Below, one piece after another: positions 7,084 to 14,163 of a stretch of DNA of 64,000 bases. Both the position numbers and the translations under genes were made by a program. Below the pieces are notes generated by a model. The model saw only the letters and a list, made by a program, of their open reading frames with translations, did not search any database and was not told where the DNA came from. Source of the DNA: Tsukamurella sputi (GTDB lineage Bacteria > Actinomycetota > Actinomycetes > Mycobacteriales > Mycobacteriaceae); contig NZ_VIGV01000001.1 of NCBI RefSeq assembly GCF_007858445.1, positions 1-64,000 on the forward strand, written 5' to 3'. How positions within the stretch are numbered: the stretch's first letter is position 1; each line of letters begins with the position of its first letter.

Positions 7084-8307
7084 CTATTCGCCGCGGAGCA
7101 GTCCCTTCGCGACGTGGGTCACCTGGATCTCGTTGCTGCCCGCATAGATCATCAGCGACTTCGCATCGCGGGCGAGTTGCTCCACGCGGTACTCGGCCAT
7201 GTAGCCGTTGCCTCCGAAGAGCTGGACGGCCTCCATCGCCACCTCCGTCGCAGCGCGCGAGCTGTAGAGCTTCATCGCCGAGGCCTGCGCCAGCGTGGGC
7301 GGCTTACCGGCGCGCGACGCCTCGATCGCGGTGAACAGCATGTTCTGCACGTTGATCCGCGCCACCTCCATCTCGGCGAGCTTGAGCTGGATGAGCTGGA
7401 ACTTTCCGATCTCCTGGCCCCACAGCGTGCGCGAGCGGGCGTAGTCGATCGACAGCCGCTGCGCCTCGTTGATGATGCCGAGCGCGAGCGCCGCGATCCC
7501 GATGCGCTCGGCCGTGAAGCCGGCCTTGGCGGAGGCGCCACCGCCACCGGGGGTCTCCTCCGTCTCGCCGAGGAGCCGGTCCGCGCCGACGCGCACGTCG
7601 TCGAAGAAGAGCTCGCCGGTGGGCGAGCTCATCATGCCCATCTTCTTGAAGGCCTTGCCCTGGGTCAGCCCCTCCATGCCGGTGTCGAGCACGAAGGTGA
7701 GCACCTTGCGGTCGCGGATCGGCGTACCGTCGCCCTCGTCGAGCTTGGCGAAGACCACGATCGTGTCGGCGTGCGGGCCGTTGGTGATGAAGGTCTTCTG
7801 CCCCTTGAGGATGTAACCGCCGGCGCCGTCGCGACGGACCGTCGTCTTCATGCCACCGAGGGCGTCCGAGCCGCTGTCGGGCTCGGTGATCGCCCACGCG
7901 CCGACCTTCTCCATCGTGACCAGCTCGGGCAGCCAGCGCTTCTTCTGCGCGAGGGTGCCGCGGGACTTGATGGTGGAGACCGTCAGCCCCATGCTCACGC
8001 CCATCGAGCCGATGAGGCCCAGGCTCACGCCCGCCATCTCGACGTTGAGGATGAGGAACATCGACGAGCTGAGCGTGCTCGACCCGCCCCCCTTCGGCTT
8101 CTCGCCGGCCTCCTCCGCCGCCAGCTCCGCCTCGAGGTTCTCGCGGTTGACCTGGTCGATACCGAAGGTCTGCAGCATCTTGCGGGTGATGTCGTAGGGC
8201 GGGAGCGCGCCCGACTCCAGCTCGTCGACGTGCGGCCGGACCTCCTTGTCGATGAACGCCCGCAGGGCGTCGCGCACCATCAGGTCTTCGTCGGACCACT
8301 CGAACAC
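7084..8307 (-). CDS. Acyl-CoA dehydrogenase (FadE type)
   Basis: FAD-dependent acyl-CoA dehydrogenase of 407 aa. It shows an N-terminal helical domain, an FAD/substrate motif WAITEPDSGSDA, the beta-domain GQKTFITNGPHAD, and a C-terminal helical domain with AVQLFGGNGYMAEY and IYAGSNEI. The GTG at 8307 is taken as the start because GGTGGAGG stands 7 nt before it; a longer ORF begins with ATG at 8331 inside a palindrome. An insert rich in Glu, Lys and Gly near residues 65-80 interrupts the first domain. The medium-chain catalytic Glu position reads Ala (IYAG), and the long-chain helix-G Glu pair is not evident either, so the catalytic base is unclear. The KstR-like site just upstream suggests sterol or lipid-linked control. 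Confidence 0.85.
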   Translation of the reverse strand: MFEWSDEDLMVRDALRAFIDKEVRPHVDELESGALPPYDITRKMLQTFGIDQVNRENLEAELAAEEAGEKPKGGGSSTLSSSMFLILNVEMAGVSLGLIGSMGVSMGLTVSTIKSRGTLAQKKRWLPELVTMEKVGAWAITEPDSGSDALGGMKTTVRRDGAGGYILKGQKTFITNGPHADTIVVFAKLDEGDGTPIRDRKVLTFVLDTGMEGLTQGKAFKKMGMMSSPTGELFFDDVRVGADRLLGETEETPGGGGASAKAGFTAERIGIAALALGIINEAQRLSIDYARSRTLWGQEIGKFQLIQLKLAEMEVARINVQNMLFTAIEASRAGKPPTLAQASAMKLYSSRAATEVAMEAVQLFGGNGYMAEYRVEQLARDAKSLMIYAGSNEIQVTHVAKGLLRGE

Positions 8308-8323
8308 CGGCAACCTCCACCAA

Positions 8324-8337
8324 TAGAACATGTTCTA
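8324..8337. promoter_or_regulatory. KstR-like 14-bp palindrome
   Basis: TAGAACATGTTCTA is a perfect palindrome and matches the TnnAACnnGTTnnA consensus reported for the mycobacterial cholesterol-catabolism repressor KstR. It lies 16 nt upstream of the acyl-CoA dehydrogenase GTG and ~100 bp upstream of the divergent MarR gene. Confidence 0.65.
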
Positions 8338-8399
8338 CATACTGGGGTCCATCCTCCCACCCGCGCGGTCCGACGGTGCGCGAACCCCCGACGAAAGCC

Positions 8400-8427
8400 T
8401 TGACCTCAACCATGATCGAGGAATTAG
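8400..8427 (+). promoter_or_regulatory. Possible promoter of the MarR gene with partial dyad
   Basis: A TTGACC -35-like hexamer at 8400 is followed, 16 nt later, by AATTAG. Between them lies the imperfect dyad CCTCAACC/GATCGAGG. This could be both promoter and autoregulatory operator of the MarR gene that starts at 8438. The -10 match is weak. Confidence 0.35.
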
Positions 8428-8437
8428 CGTCGAGCCC

Positions 8438-8887
8438 ATGGAGACCTATACGGACGACCGCATCCTCACCCAACCGATCGGCTACTGGGCCAGCATGGCC
8501 GGGCGCGCCGTGGTGACCCACATCCGCGCCACCCTCGAACGGCACGGCCTCACCCAGCCGCAGTGGTGGGCGTTGAACTACATCGCCGCCCGGCCCGACG
8601 GTGTGCCGCTCGACGAGGTGGTCGAGTTCCACCGCGGCTTCGTCGACACCGATGACGCGCTACGACCCGACGTGACCCGCCTCGTCGCGACCGGACTGCT
8701 CGAGGAGACCGGCGATGTCCTCACCGTCAGCGCGGCCGGGCAGCAGCGGCGCGACGAGACCTGGCCCGACGTCCGTGCCGCCCTCGCGAAGATCCGGGAC
8801 GGCCTCAGCGACGAGGAGTTCATCACCACAGTCCGGTCGTTGCAGCGGATGATCGACAACGTCGGCGCGGCGGCCTGGCACGCCTGA
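8438..8887 (+). CDS. MarR-family winged-helix regulator
   Basis: A 149-aa putative transcriptional regulator. The N-terminal dimerisation helix (ILTQPIGYWASMAGRAVVTHIRATLERHG) and LTQPQWWALNYIA lead into the winged helix, with a wing-like segment LEETGDVLTVSAAG and a C-terminal helix. The winged-helix part has a slightly unusual insertion around residues 60-75 (HRGFVDTDDALRPD). The ATG at 8438 is used because the family fold starts there; the longer frame contains promoter-like DNA. It is divergent from the acyl-CoA dehydrogenase and meets the acyl-CoA synthetase tail to tail with a single base between the stops. Its ligand and targets are unknown. Confidence 0.75.
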   Translation: METYTDDRILTQPIGYWASMAGRAVVTHIRATLERHGLTQPQWWALNYIAARPDGVPLDEVVEFHRGFVDTDDALRPDVTRLVATGLLEETGDVLTVSAAGQQRRDETWPDVRAALAKIRDGLSDEEFITTVRSLQRMIDNVGAAAWHA

Positions 8888-8888
8888 A

Positions 8889-10409
8889 TCAGTTCACCTT
8901 GCGCTCCAAGGCGTCCCAGAACGGGGCGCGCAGCACGAACTTCTGGATCTTGCCGGTCGCGGTGCGGGGCAGGGAGTCGACGAAGTCGATCCGCTTGGGG
9001 CACTTGTAGCCGGCGAGGTGCTCGCGGGTGTGGGCGATCAGCTCCTCGGCGGTCACACCGTCGGCCACGACGATCGCGGTGACCAGCTCTCCCCACTTCT
9101 CGTCGGGGATACCGATGACGGCCACCTCGCGGACGGCGGGATGCAGCGCCAGCGCGTCCTCGACCTCGATCGACGTGACGTTCTCACCACCGGAGATGAT
9201 CACGTCCTTCTTACGGTCGGCGATCGTCAGGTAACCGTCGTCGAACGTGCCGCGATCGCCGGTGTGGAACCAGTCGCCCTCGAGGGCCGCGGCGGTCTCG
9301 ACGGGCTTGTTCCAGTACGCGGTGAGCGCATGATTGGTGCGGGTGAGGATCTCGCCGTCCTCGTCGATCGCGAGCTCCACGCCGAGGGCCGGGGTGCCCG
9401 CGCGGCCGAGCCTGCGGGCGACCTCCATCGGGTCGTCGCCGGCCCACTCGGCACGCTCACGGTTCACGGTGAGCAGCGGCGAGGTCTCGGTGAGGCCGTA
9501 GATCTGGATGAACTCCCAGCCCAGCTCGAACCGCACGCGGTGGATCACCCGCGTGGGCGGCGGGGCGCCCGCGCAGATGACGCGCACCGTGCCACTGCCC
9601 GGGATCGGCCCGTCCCACTCGGCCGCGGCGTCGAGCGCCGCGGTCACCACCGCGGGCGCGGCACACATGATCGTCACACCGTGGTCGCGGACGCGGCGGA
9701 GGATCTCGGCACCGTCGACCTTGCGCAGGACCACGTGCTTGATCCCGATCCCGGTGGCGGCGAACGGCATCCCCCAGCCGTTGGCATGGAACATCGGCAG
9801 GGTGTGCAGCAGGACGTCGTTGTCGGTGAGGGCCACGTGCAGGCCGAACACCGTGGCGTTGAGCCACAGGTTCCGGTGCGTGAGCTGCACGCCCTTGGGC
9901 CGCGCGGTGGTGCCCGAGGTGTAGTTGATGGTGGCGGTGGCGTTCTCGTCACCGGCCCACGGCACGGGCGCGGCCGCGCTGCCGAAGATCCGCTCGTCGT
10001 CGCGGCCGAGCACGAAGACGCGCTTCGCGCGGACGGTCTCGGCGAGGTGCTCGACCTCCGGATCGAGCAGCAGCACCTCGGCGCCGGAATCCTCGACGAT
10101 GTACTCGACCTCGGCGGGCGCGAGGCGGAAGTTGATCGGCACCAGGATCCGGCCCCAGCCGGAGACGCCGAAGAACGAGGTCAGCAGCCGCGCGGCGTTC
10201 TGCGAGACGATCGCGACGCGTCCGCCGACGGGGACGCCGAGCTCGTCGAGCCGGGCGGCCTGCCCGCGGGCGAGGGCCGCCATCTCGGCGTAGGTCTTCT
10301 CGCCCCACGACAGTGCCGGCTGATCCGGCTCGTCGACCATGCCGACGCGGTCGGGATAGACGATCTCGGCACGGTTCAGGAAGTCGAGCACACCCAGATT
10401 CACGAACAT
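8889..10409 (-). CDS. Fatty acyl-CoA synthetase (FadD type, AMP-binding)
   Basis: Cytosolic ligase of 506 aa that activates a carboxylic acid with ATP and CoA through an acyl-adenylate. Adenylation core motifs are in order: P-loop YTSGTTARPKGV, the DNDVLLHTLPMFHANGWG region, YGLTET, GDRGTFDDGYLTIADRKKD and the C-terminal PRTATGKIQK with its catalytic Lys. The ATG at 10409 (MFVNLGVLDFL) is preferred; the longer frame adds non-conserved sequence. The substrate cannot be assigned; medium- to long-chain fatty acids are most likely given the acyl-CoA dehydrogenase two genes away. The ends of this gene and the MarR gene are 1 bp apart. Confidence 0.85.
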   Translation of the reverse strand: MFVNLGVLDFLNRAEIVYPDRVGMVDEPDQPALSWGEKTYAEMAALARGQAARLDELGVPVGGRVAIVSQNAARLLTSFFGVSGWGRILVPINFRLAPAEVEYIVEDSGAEVLLLDPEVEHLAETVRAKRVFVLGRDDERIFGSAAAPVPWAGDENATATINYTSGTTARPKGVQLTHRNLWLNATVFGLHVALTDNDVLLHTLPMFHANGWGMPFAATGIGIKHVVLRKVDGAEILRRVRDHGVTIMCAAPAVVTAALDAAAEWDGPIPGSGTVRVICAGAPPPTRVIHRVRFELGWEFIQIYGLTETSPLLTVNRERAEWAGDDPMEVARRLGRAGTPALGVELAIDEDGEILTRTNHALTAYWNKPVETAAALEGDWFHTGDRGTFDDGYLTIADRKKDVIISGGENVTSIEVEDALALHPAVREVAVIGIPDEKWGELVTAIVVADGVTAEELIAHTREHLAGYKCPKRIDFVDSLPRTATGKIQKFVLRAPFWDALERKVN

Positions 10410-10479
10410 GCGGCCCAGGCTATTGCCGTCGCACACCCTTGCGCGGCGAGTCCGGCAAACAGACCCTGGCGCCACTCCG

Positions 10480-10501
10480 GCTAGCTTGCTAGCATGCTAG
10501 C
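10480..10501. promoter_or_regulatory. Triple GCTAGC operator
   Basis: Three copies of the palindrome GCTAGC occur at 10480, 10488 and 10496, with exact 8-bp spacing. They lie on the start of the small ribbon-helix-helix gene. Tandem short palindromes at one spacing are typical binding sites for cooperative RHH dimers, so an autoregulatory operator is likely. Confidence 0.65.
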
Positions 10502-10502
10502 C

Positions 10503-10667
10503 ATGGGAGACGAGGTGAAGCAGTTCAACGTGTACCTGCCGGCCGCATTGATCAAGCGGATCAAGTTGCACGCGTTGGAGACCGAGCAGTCGCTGTCGGC
10601 ACTGTCGGCCGCCGCTCTGACCGAGTACCTCGCCGCCCATTCCCCCGATCCCGCCACCGAGGAGTAG
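10503..10667 (+). CDS. Small ribbon-helix-helix (Arc/CopG-type) DNA-binding protein
   Basis: A 54-residue protein that is almost entirely one RHH domain: a beta strand VKQFNVYLPAALIKRIK, then two helices LHALETEQSLSALSAAAL and a short tail. The start is ATG at 10503; an in-frame ATG at 10494, inside the operator repeats, would add three residues. RHH proteins bind DNA as dimers and often repress their own operon. The next gene, a VOC-domain protein, starts 4 nt after the stop, so they are co-transcribed. No toxin gene is recognisable downstream, so a classical toxin-antitoxin role is not supported. Confidence 0.8.
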   Translation: MGDEVKQFNVYLPAALIKRIKLHALETEQSLSALSAAALTEYLAAHSPDPATEE

Positions 10668-10671
10668 CGAC

Positions 10672-10992
10672 ATGTCCACATCCGGCGTCGACGCCTTCTA
10701 CATCACCACCCACAACTGGGGTGCCACCGCCAAGTTCCTGACCGGTCTCGGCTTCACCATCGACTTCGAGACCGATCACAACTCGGGCCAGCTCACCGCC
10801 CCGGAGGGACCGTCGATCTTCGTCGCCGAGGTCCCCGCGTCCGAACCGACGGAGATCTCCCCGGTGGTGCGCATCGACGACGAGGCCGGATTCGACGCAC
10901 CCTTCGCCGACACCCACTACGGGGCCCGCGAGGCGACGCTCCGCGATCCGGACGGCCGCACGTGGGTGGTCCAAGCGCCGGGACCGCGATGA
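10672..10992 (+). CDS. VOC-superfamily (glyoxalase/bleomycin-resistance-like) protein
   Basis: A 106-aa single VOC module. It begins with AFYITTHNWGATAKFLTGLGF and ends with REATLRDPDGRTWVVQAPG, the usual strand arrangement. It lies between the RHH regulator and the methyltransferase; its TGA overlaps the methyltransferase ATG by 4 nt. VOC proteins include metal-dependent enzymes as well as binding/immunity proteins for small molecules. Clear metal ligands are few here, so a ligand-binding role is as likely as catalysis. The substrate is unknown. Confidence 0.8.
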   Translation: MSTSGVDAFYITTHNWGATAKFLTGLGFTIDFETDHNSGQLTAPEGPSIFVAEVPASEPTEISPVVRIDDEAGFDAPFADTHYGAREATLRDPDGRTWVVQAPGPR

Positions 10993-11816
10993 ACACCATC
11001 GCCCCCGAGGACACCGCCGCCCGCACCGCACTGTGGCGTGCTCTGCACGCCGAGCTCGATCGCTCCCCCGTCCTCACCGACACGATCGGCCTCGACCTCC
11101 TCGCGCCGGCACCGGACTGGCGCGACCGCGGCGACATGGACCCCGACTTCACGCGCGGGATGCGCGCCTGGGTGGCGACCCGCTCGCGGATCGTCGAGGA
11201 CCTCGTCCTGAGCAGTGGTGTCGGTCAGTACGTGCTGCTCGGCGCCGGCCTGGACACCTTCGCCCAGCGCCACCCGGACTCGGCAGCCACCGTCTTCGAG
11301 GTCGACGAGCCGGGCCCTCAGCAGTGGAAGCGCACTCGTCTCGCGACACTCGGCCTGCTCGCGGACCGGCAGCGATTCGTCCCCGTCGACTTCGAGTCCG
11401 ACGGGGACTGGCTCACCCGCCTCCGCGCGCTGGGGTTCGACGACCTCCGCCCCGCCGTCGTCTCCTCCCTCGGGGTGTCGATGTACCTGACCCGCGCGGC
11501 GACCTCCGCCACTCTCGACACCGTCGTCGGACTCGCACCCGGCACCGTATTCGCGCTGACCTATCAGCCGCCCACGGAATCGCTGTCCGGCGCGGACCGC
11601 CGCGCCCGCGAGGTCAGCATGGCCGGCGCCGAGCGCAACGGCACTCCGTTCCTGTCCTTCTACACCGCCCGCGAAGCAGCGGATCTCGCCCGAGCCGCGG
11701 GCTTCTCCACCGTGGAGACGGTCTCCACCGAGAACGCCACCGACAGGTATTTCTCCGGCCGGACCGACGGGCTCGCCCCGGCCCACGGCGAGGAGATGCT
11801 GATGGCCACGGTCTGA
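10989..11816 (+). CDS. Class I SAM-dependent methyltransferase (LCM/TIGR00027-like)
   Basis: A 275-aa protein of the leucine-carboxyl-methyltransferase-like group that is expanded in mycolic-acid bacteria. The SAM-binding segment YVLLGAGLDTFAQRHP is followed by TVFEVDEPGPQQWKRTRL. The acidic residue of the second strand, the block VVSSLGVSMYLTRAAT and a C-terminal EEML segment also fit. Substrates for this group are mostly unknown; O-methylation of small metabolites is plausible. It is translationally coupled to the VOC gene (4-nt overlap), and the whole operon is probably controlled by the RHH protein. Confidence 0.8.
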   Translation: MNTIAPEDTAARTALWRALHAELDRSPVLTDTIGLDLLAPAPDWRDRGDMDPDFTRGMRAWVATRSRIVEDLVLSSGVGQYVLLGAGLDTFAQRHPDSAATVFEVDEPGPQQWKRTRLATLGLLADRQRFVPVDFESDGDWLTRLRALGFDDLRPAVVSSLGVSMYLTRAATSATLDTVVGLAPGTVFALTYQPPTESLSGADRRAREVSMAGAERNGTPFLSFYTAREAADLARAAGFSTVETVSTENATDRYFSGRTDGLAPAHGEEMLMATV

Positions 11817-11834
11817 CGTTGCCGCCGCGCATTC

Positions 11835-11852
11835 CTCTGACTAAAGTCAGAG
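11835..11852. promoter_or_regulatory. Perfect inverted repeat upstream of MarR-GNAT gene
   Basis: CTCTGACT-AA-AGTCAGAG is an 8-bp perfect dyad ending 2 nt before the ATG of the MarR-GNAT fusion. Its position over the translation start and expected promoter is typical of a MarR autoregulatory operator. Confidence 0.65.
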
Positions 11853-11854
11853 AT

Positions 11855-12766
11855 ATGAAGGAGCAGGTAAGCGGCGTCCGGCGTTTCAACCGGGCGGTCA
11901 CGCAGCGGCTCGGCGTGCTGCAGGACCGCTACCTCGCGCGGGACCGGCCCCTCGGGCAGGCGCGACTGCTCTGGGAGATCGGGCGGTCACCCGGCGGCGT
12001 CGACGTCCGCGACCTGCGGGAGCGCATGGATCTCGATTCGGGCTACCTCAGCCGCCTGCTCCGCGCATTGGAGTCCGACGGGCTGGTCACCGTCGTCGGG
12101 GCCGACGGTGACGGTCGGGTCCGGACCGCGCGGGTCACCTCCGAGGGCGCCGCGGAGTACGACGAGCTGGAGGCACGCTCCGAGGACGCCGCCCGCGCCC
12201 TGCTGGACCCGCTGTCGGAGGGGCAACGAGCACGGCTCGTCACGGCGATGCAGGAGGTGGAGCGACTGCTGCTCGCCTCGCTGGTGCGGATCGACGATGC
12301 CCGCCCCGACTCGCCCGAGGCGCGGTTCGCCGCCCTCGCCTACTACGCCGAACTCGCGGACCGGTTCCCCGACGGTTTCGATCCCGACATCGGCGGCGCC
12401 GTCGCCGATCCGTCGATCACCCCTCCGGCCGGACTCCTGCTCGTGGCGACGCTGCGCGGCGAGACGGTCGGATGCGGCGCACTCACCTACCAGGAGGACG
12501 GCCACGCCGAGGTCAAGCGCGTCTGGGCCGCACCGTCGGTGCGCGGATTGGGGCTCGGGCGGCGGATCATGTCCGAGTTGGAAGAGCGCGCACGGGCCGC
12601 GGGCGTGCGGACCCTGCGGCTCGACACGAACGGCAACCTCACCGAGGCGATCGGCCTGTACCGGAAGCTCGGGTACCGCGAGGTGGAGCGGTACAACGAC
12701 AATCCCTACGCCCACCACTGGTTCGCGAAGGACGTGGCGACGATCGGCCCTATCATCTCCGCATGA
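11855..12766 (+). CDS. MarR regulator - GNAT acetyltransferase fusion
   Basis: A 303-aa two-domain protein of a known actinobacterial architecture. Residues 1-150 are a MarR-type winged helix (GQARLLWEIGRSPGG, then RERMDLDSGYLSRLLRALE and a DGRVRTARVT wing). Residues ~155-303 are a GNAT acyltransferase with the acetyl-CoA loop VRGLGLGRRIM and a terminal NGNLTEAIGLYRKLGYREV motif. The start is the ATG just after the inverted repeat. Such fusions may sense a molecule and acetylate it, but the substrate is unknown. It overlaps the mgtC-family gene by 4 nt, so the two are co-expressed. Confidence 0.88.
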   Translation: MKEQVSGVRRFNRAVTQRLGVLQDRYLARDRPLGQARLLWEIGRSPGGVDVRDLRERMDLDSGYLSRLLRALESDGLVTVVGADGDGRVRTARVTSEGAAEYDELEARSEDAARALLDPLSEGQRARLVTAMQEVERLLLASLVRIDDARPDSPEARFAALAYYAELADRFPDGFDPDIGGAVADPSITPPAGLLLVATLRGETVGCGALTYQEDGHAEVKRVWAAPSVRGLGLGRRIMSELEERARAAGVRTLRLDTNGNLTEAIGLYRKLGYREVERYNDNPYAHHWFAKDVATIGPIISA

Positions 12767-13458
12767 CCGACATTTCCCTGGCCGAGATACTGCTCCGGCT
12801 GGTCGCCGCGCTCCTCTTCGGCATCGCGATCGGTGTCGAGCGCCAGTGGGCGGCGTTCAACGCGGAACTCCAGACCAACGCGCTCGTCTCCCTCGGATCC
12901 GCCCTGTTCGTCGTGTTCGGCGCGATGAGCTTCGCCGGATCCTCGGGCGACCCTCGGCGTGTGGCGGCGCAGGTCGTCACCGGCATCGGATTCCTCTGCG
13001 GCGGAGTGATCCTCAAGCAGGGCGCCACCGTCCTCGGACTCAACACGGCGGCGACGCTCTGGTCGTCCGCGGCCATCGGCTGCCTCTGCGCGGCGGGCAT
13101 GTTCGCGGTGGCGGTCCTGGGGACCGTGGCCGTGGTCAGCTGCAACATCTCGTTGCGTTGGCTGAGCCGGGCGATCGGGCGGCGCGGCGCCAACCCCCTC
13201 GGCGTCGCCTCCGAGTACCTGGTCGAGGTGGACTGTTCGCTCCGCGAGGAGAGCGCGGTCCGCGACCGCCTGTTCGAGGAGTTCCGCGACCGGCGGTTCG
13301 CCGTCAGTGCGGTGCGGACCACGGACGATGCGACCGGGGCCCGGATCTCCGTCGACGTGACCGTGCGCGGAGGGACGGACGCCCGGTTCACCGAGGCCGT
13401 CGACGCGCTCGGCCTGGTCCCCGGTGTCACCGCGGCACGCTGGACCGCGGCCCGCTGA
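12763..13458 (+). CDS. MgtC/SapB-family membrane protein
   Basis: A 231-aa protein with four or five N-terminal transmembrane helices and the MgtC signature region (AIGVERQWAAFNAEL, TGIGFLCGGVIL, GLNTAATLWSSAAIG, then the Cys-containing CLCAAG helix). A cytosolic ACT-like domain of about 80 residues follows. Family members support growth at low magnesium and modulate membrane ATPases, but paralogues differ in role. It is translationally coupled to the MarR-GNAT gene, and no magnesium riboswitch is evident. Confidence 0.85.
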   Translation: MTDISLAEILLRLVAALLFGIAIGVERQWAAFNAELQTNALVSLGSALFVVFGAMSFAGSSGDPRRVAAQVVTGIGFLCGGVILKQGATVLGLNTAATLWSSAAIGCLCAAGMFAVAVLGTVAVVSCNISLRWLSRAIGRRGANPLGVASEYLVEVDCSLREESAVRDRLFEEFRDRRFAVSAVRTTDDATGARISVDVTVRGGTDARFTEAVDALGLVPGVTAARWTAAR

Positions 13459-13509
13459 GCGTCGACCCCACCCGGTGCGGCGTCCGATGAGCAGACCTCG
13501 ACATTTTTA

Positions 13510-13521
13510 AACAGGGCTGTT
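13510..13521. promoter_or_regulatory. Candidate TetR operator
   Basis: AACAG-GG-CTGTT lies in an A/T-rich patch 15 nt upstream of the TetR gene start. It is a 5-bp dyad with partial extension and the likely autoregulatory site for the TetR/membrane-protein operon. Confidence 0.4.
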
Positions 13522-13536
13522 AACTTCTGTGCCACC

Positions 13537-14163
13537 ATGTCAGATACCAACCGCCATGAGGCAGCCTCGTTCATCCAGACCGCGCGTCGAGCACAACTCG
13601 TGGCGTGCGCGATCGAGGTGATCGCCGAGGAGGGACTGGCACGCGCTTCGACGGTGCGCATCGCCGAACGCGCGGGCGTGAGCCGGGGGGTCCTCACGTA
13701 CCACTTCACGAGCCGGGCCGAGCTGATCGACGAGGTCATCAATCACGTGTACGACCTCGCAGGCACGATGCTGCTGCCCCGCATCGCCCAGGCCGCGACC
13801 CCCCGGGAAGCGCTGCGGGAGTTCATCGGTGGCAGCGTCGACCTCTATCTCACCCATTCGATGGAGATGGCCGCGCTGACGGCGATATTCGGCGCAGCTG
13901 CGGGCGACGAAGGCGTTCAACGAGCGAGGCACGAACGCCACGGACTCGAGATGCGCGATCTCGCCCGCCTACTCGAAGACGGTCAAGCGCAAGGCCAGTT
14001 CCGCGACTTCGACGTGGCCGTGATGGCCCGCGCGATCAGGGGGGCACTCGACGCCGCGCTCAGCCACGTCGCTCAGAGCGGAGAAGCAGAACCGTACAAG
14101 TCGGAGCTGCAGACCTTGTTCGATGCCGCCACGACCACCACGACCGCAAGGGAGGCACCATGA
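13537..14163 (+). CDS. TetR-family transcriptional regulator
   Basis: A 208-aa repressor-type protein. The N-terminal HTH shows RRAQLVACAIEVIAEEG, then VRIAERAGVSRGVLTYHF, which is the classic TetR recognition helix region. The C-terminal helical ligand domain is not assignable. The ATG at 13537 is close to a short dyad in AT-rich DNA. The last codon overlaps the start of the next membrane-protein gene by 4 nt, so the regulator probably controls that gene as well as itself. The effector is unknown. Confidence 0.88.
   Translation: MSDTNRHEAASFIQTARRAQLVACAIEVIAEEGLARASTVRIAERAGVSRGVLTYHFTSRAELIDEVINHVYDLAGTMLLPRIAQAATPREALREFIGGSVDLYLTHSMEMAALTAIFGAAAGDEGVQRARHERHGLEMRDLARLLEDGQAQGQFRDFDVAVMARAIRGALDAALSHVAQSGEAEPYKSELQTLFDAATTTTTAREAP

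Noticed and set aside
10503-10992. RHH protein plus neighbour as a toxin-antitoxin pair
   Set aside because: The downstream protein is a VOC module with no toxin family similarity that I can see.
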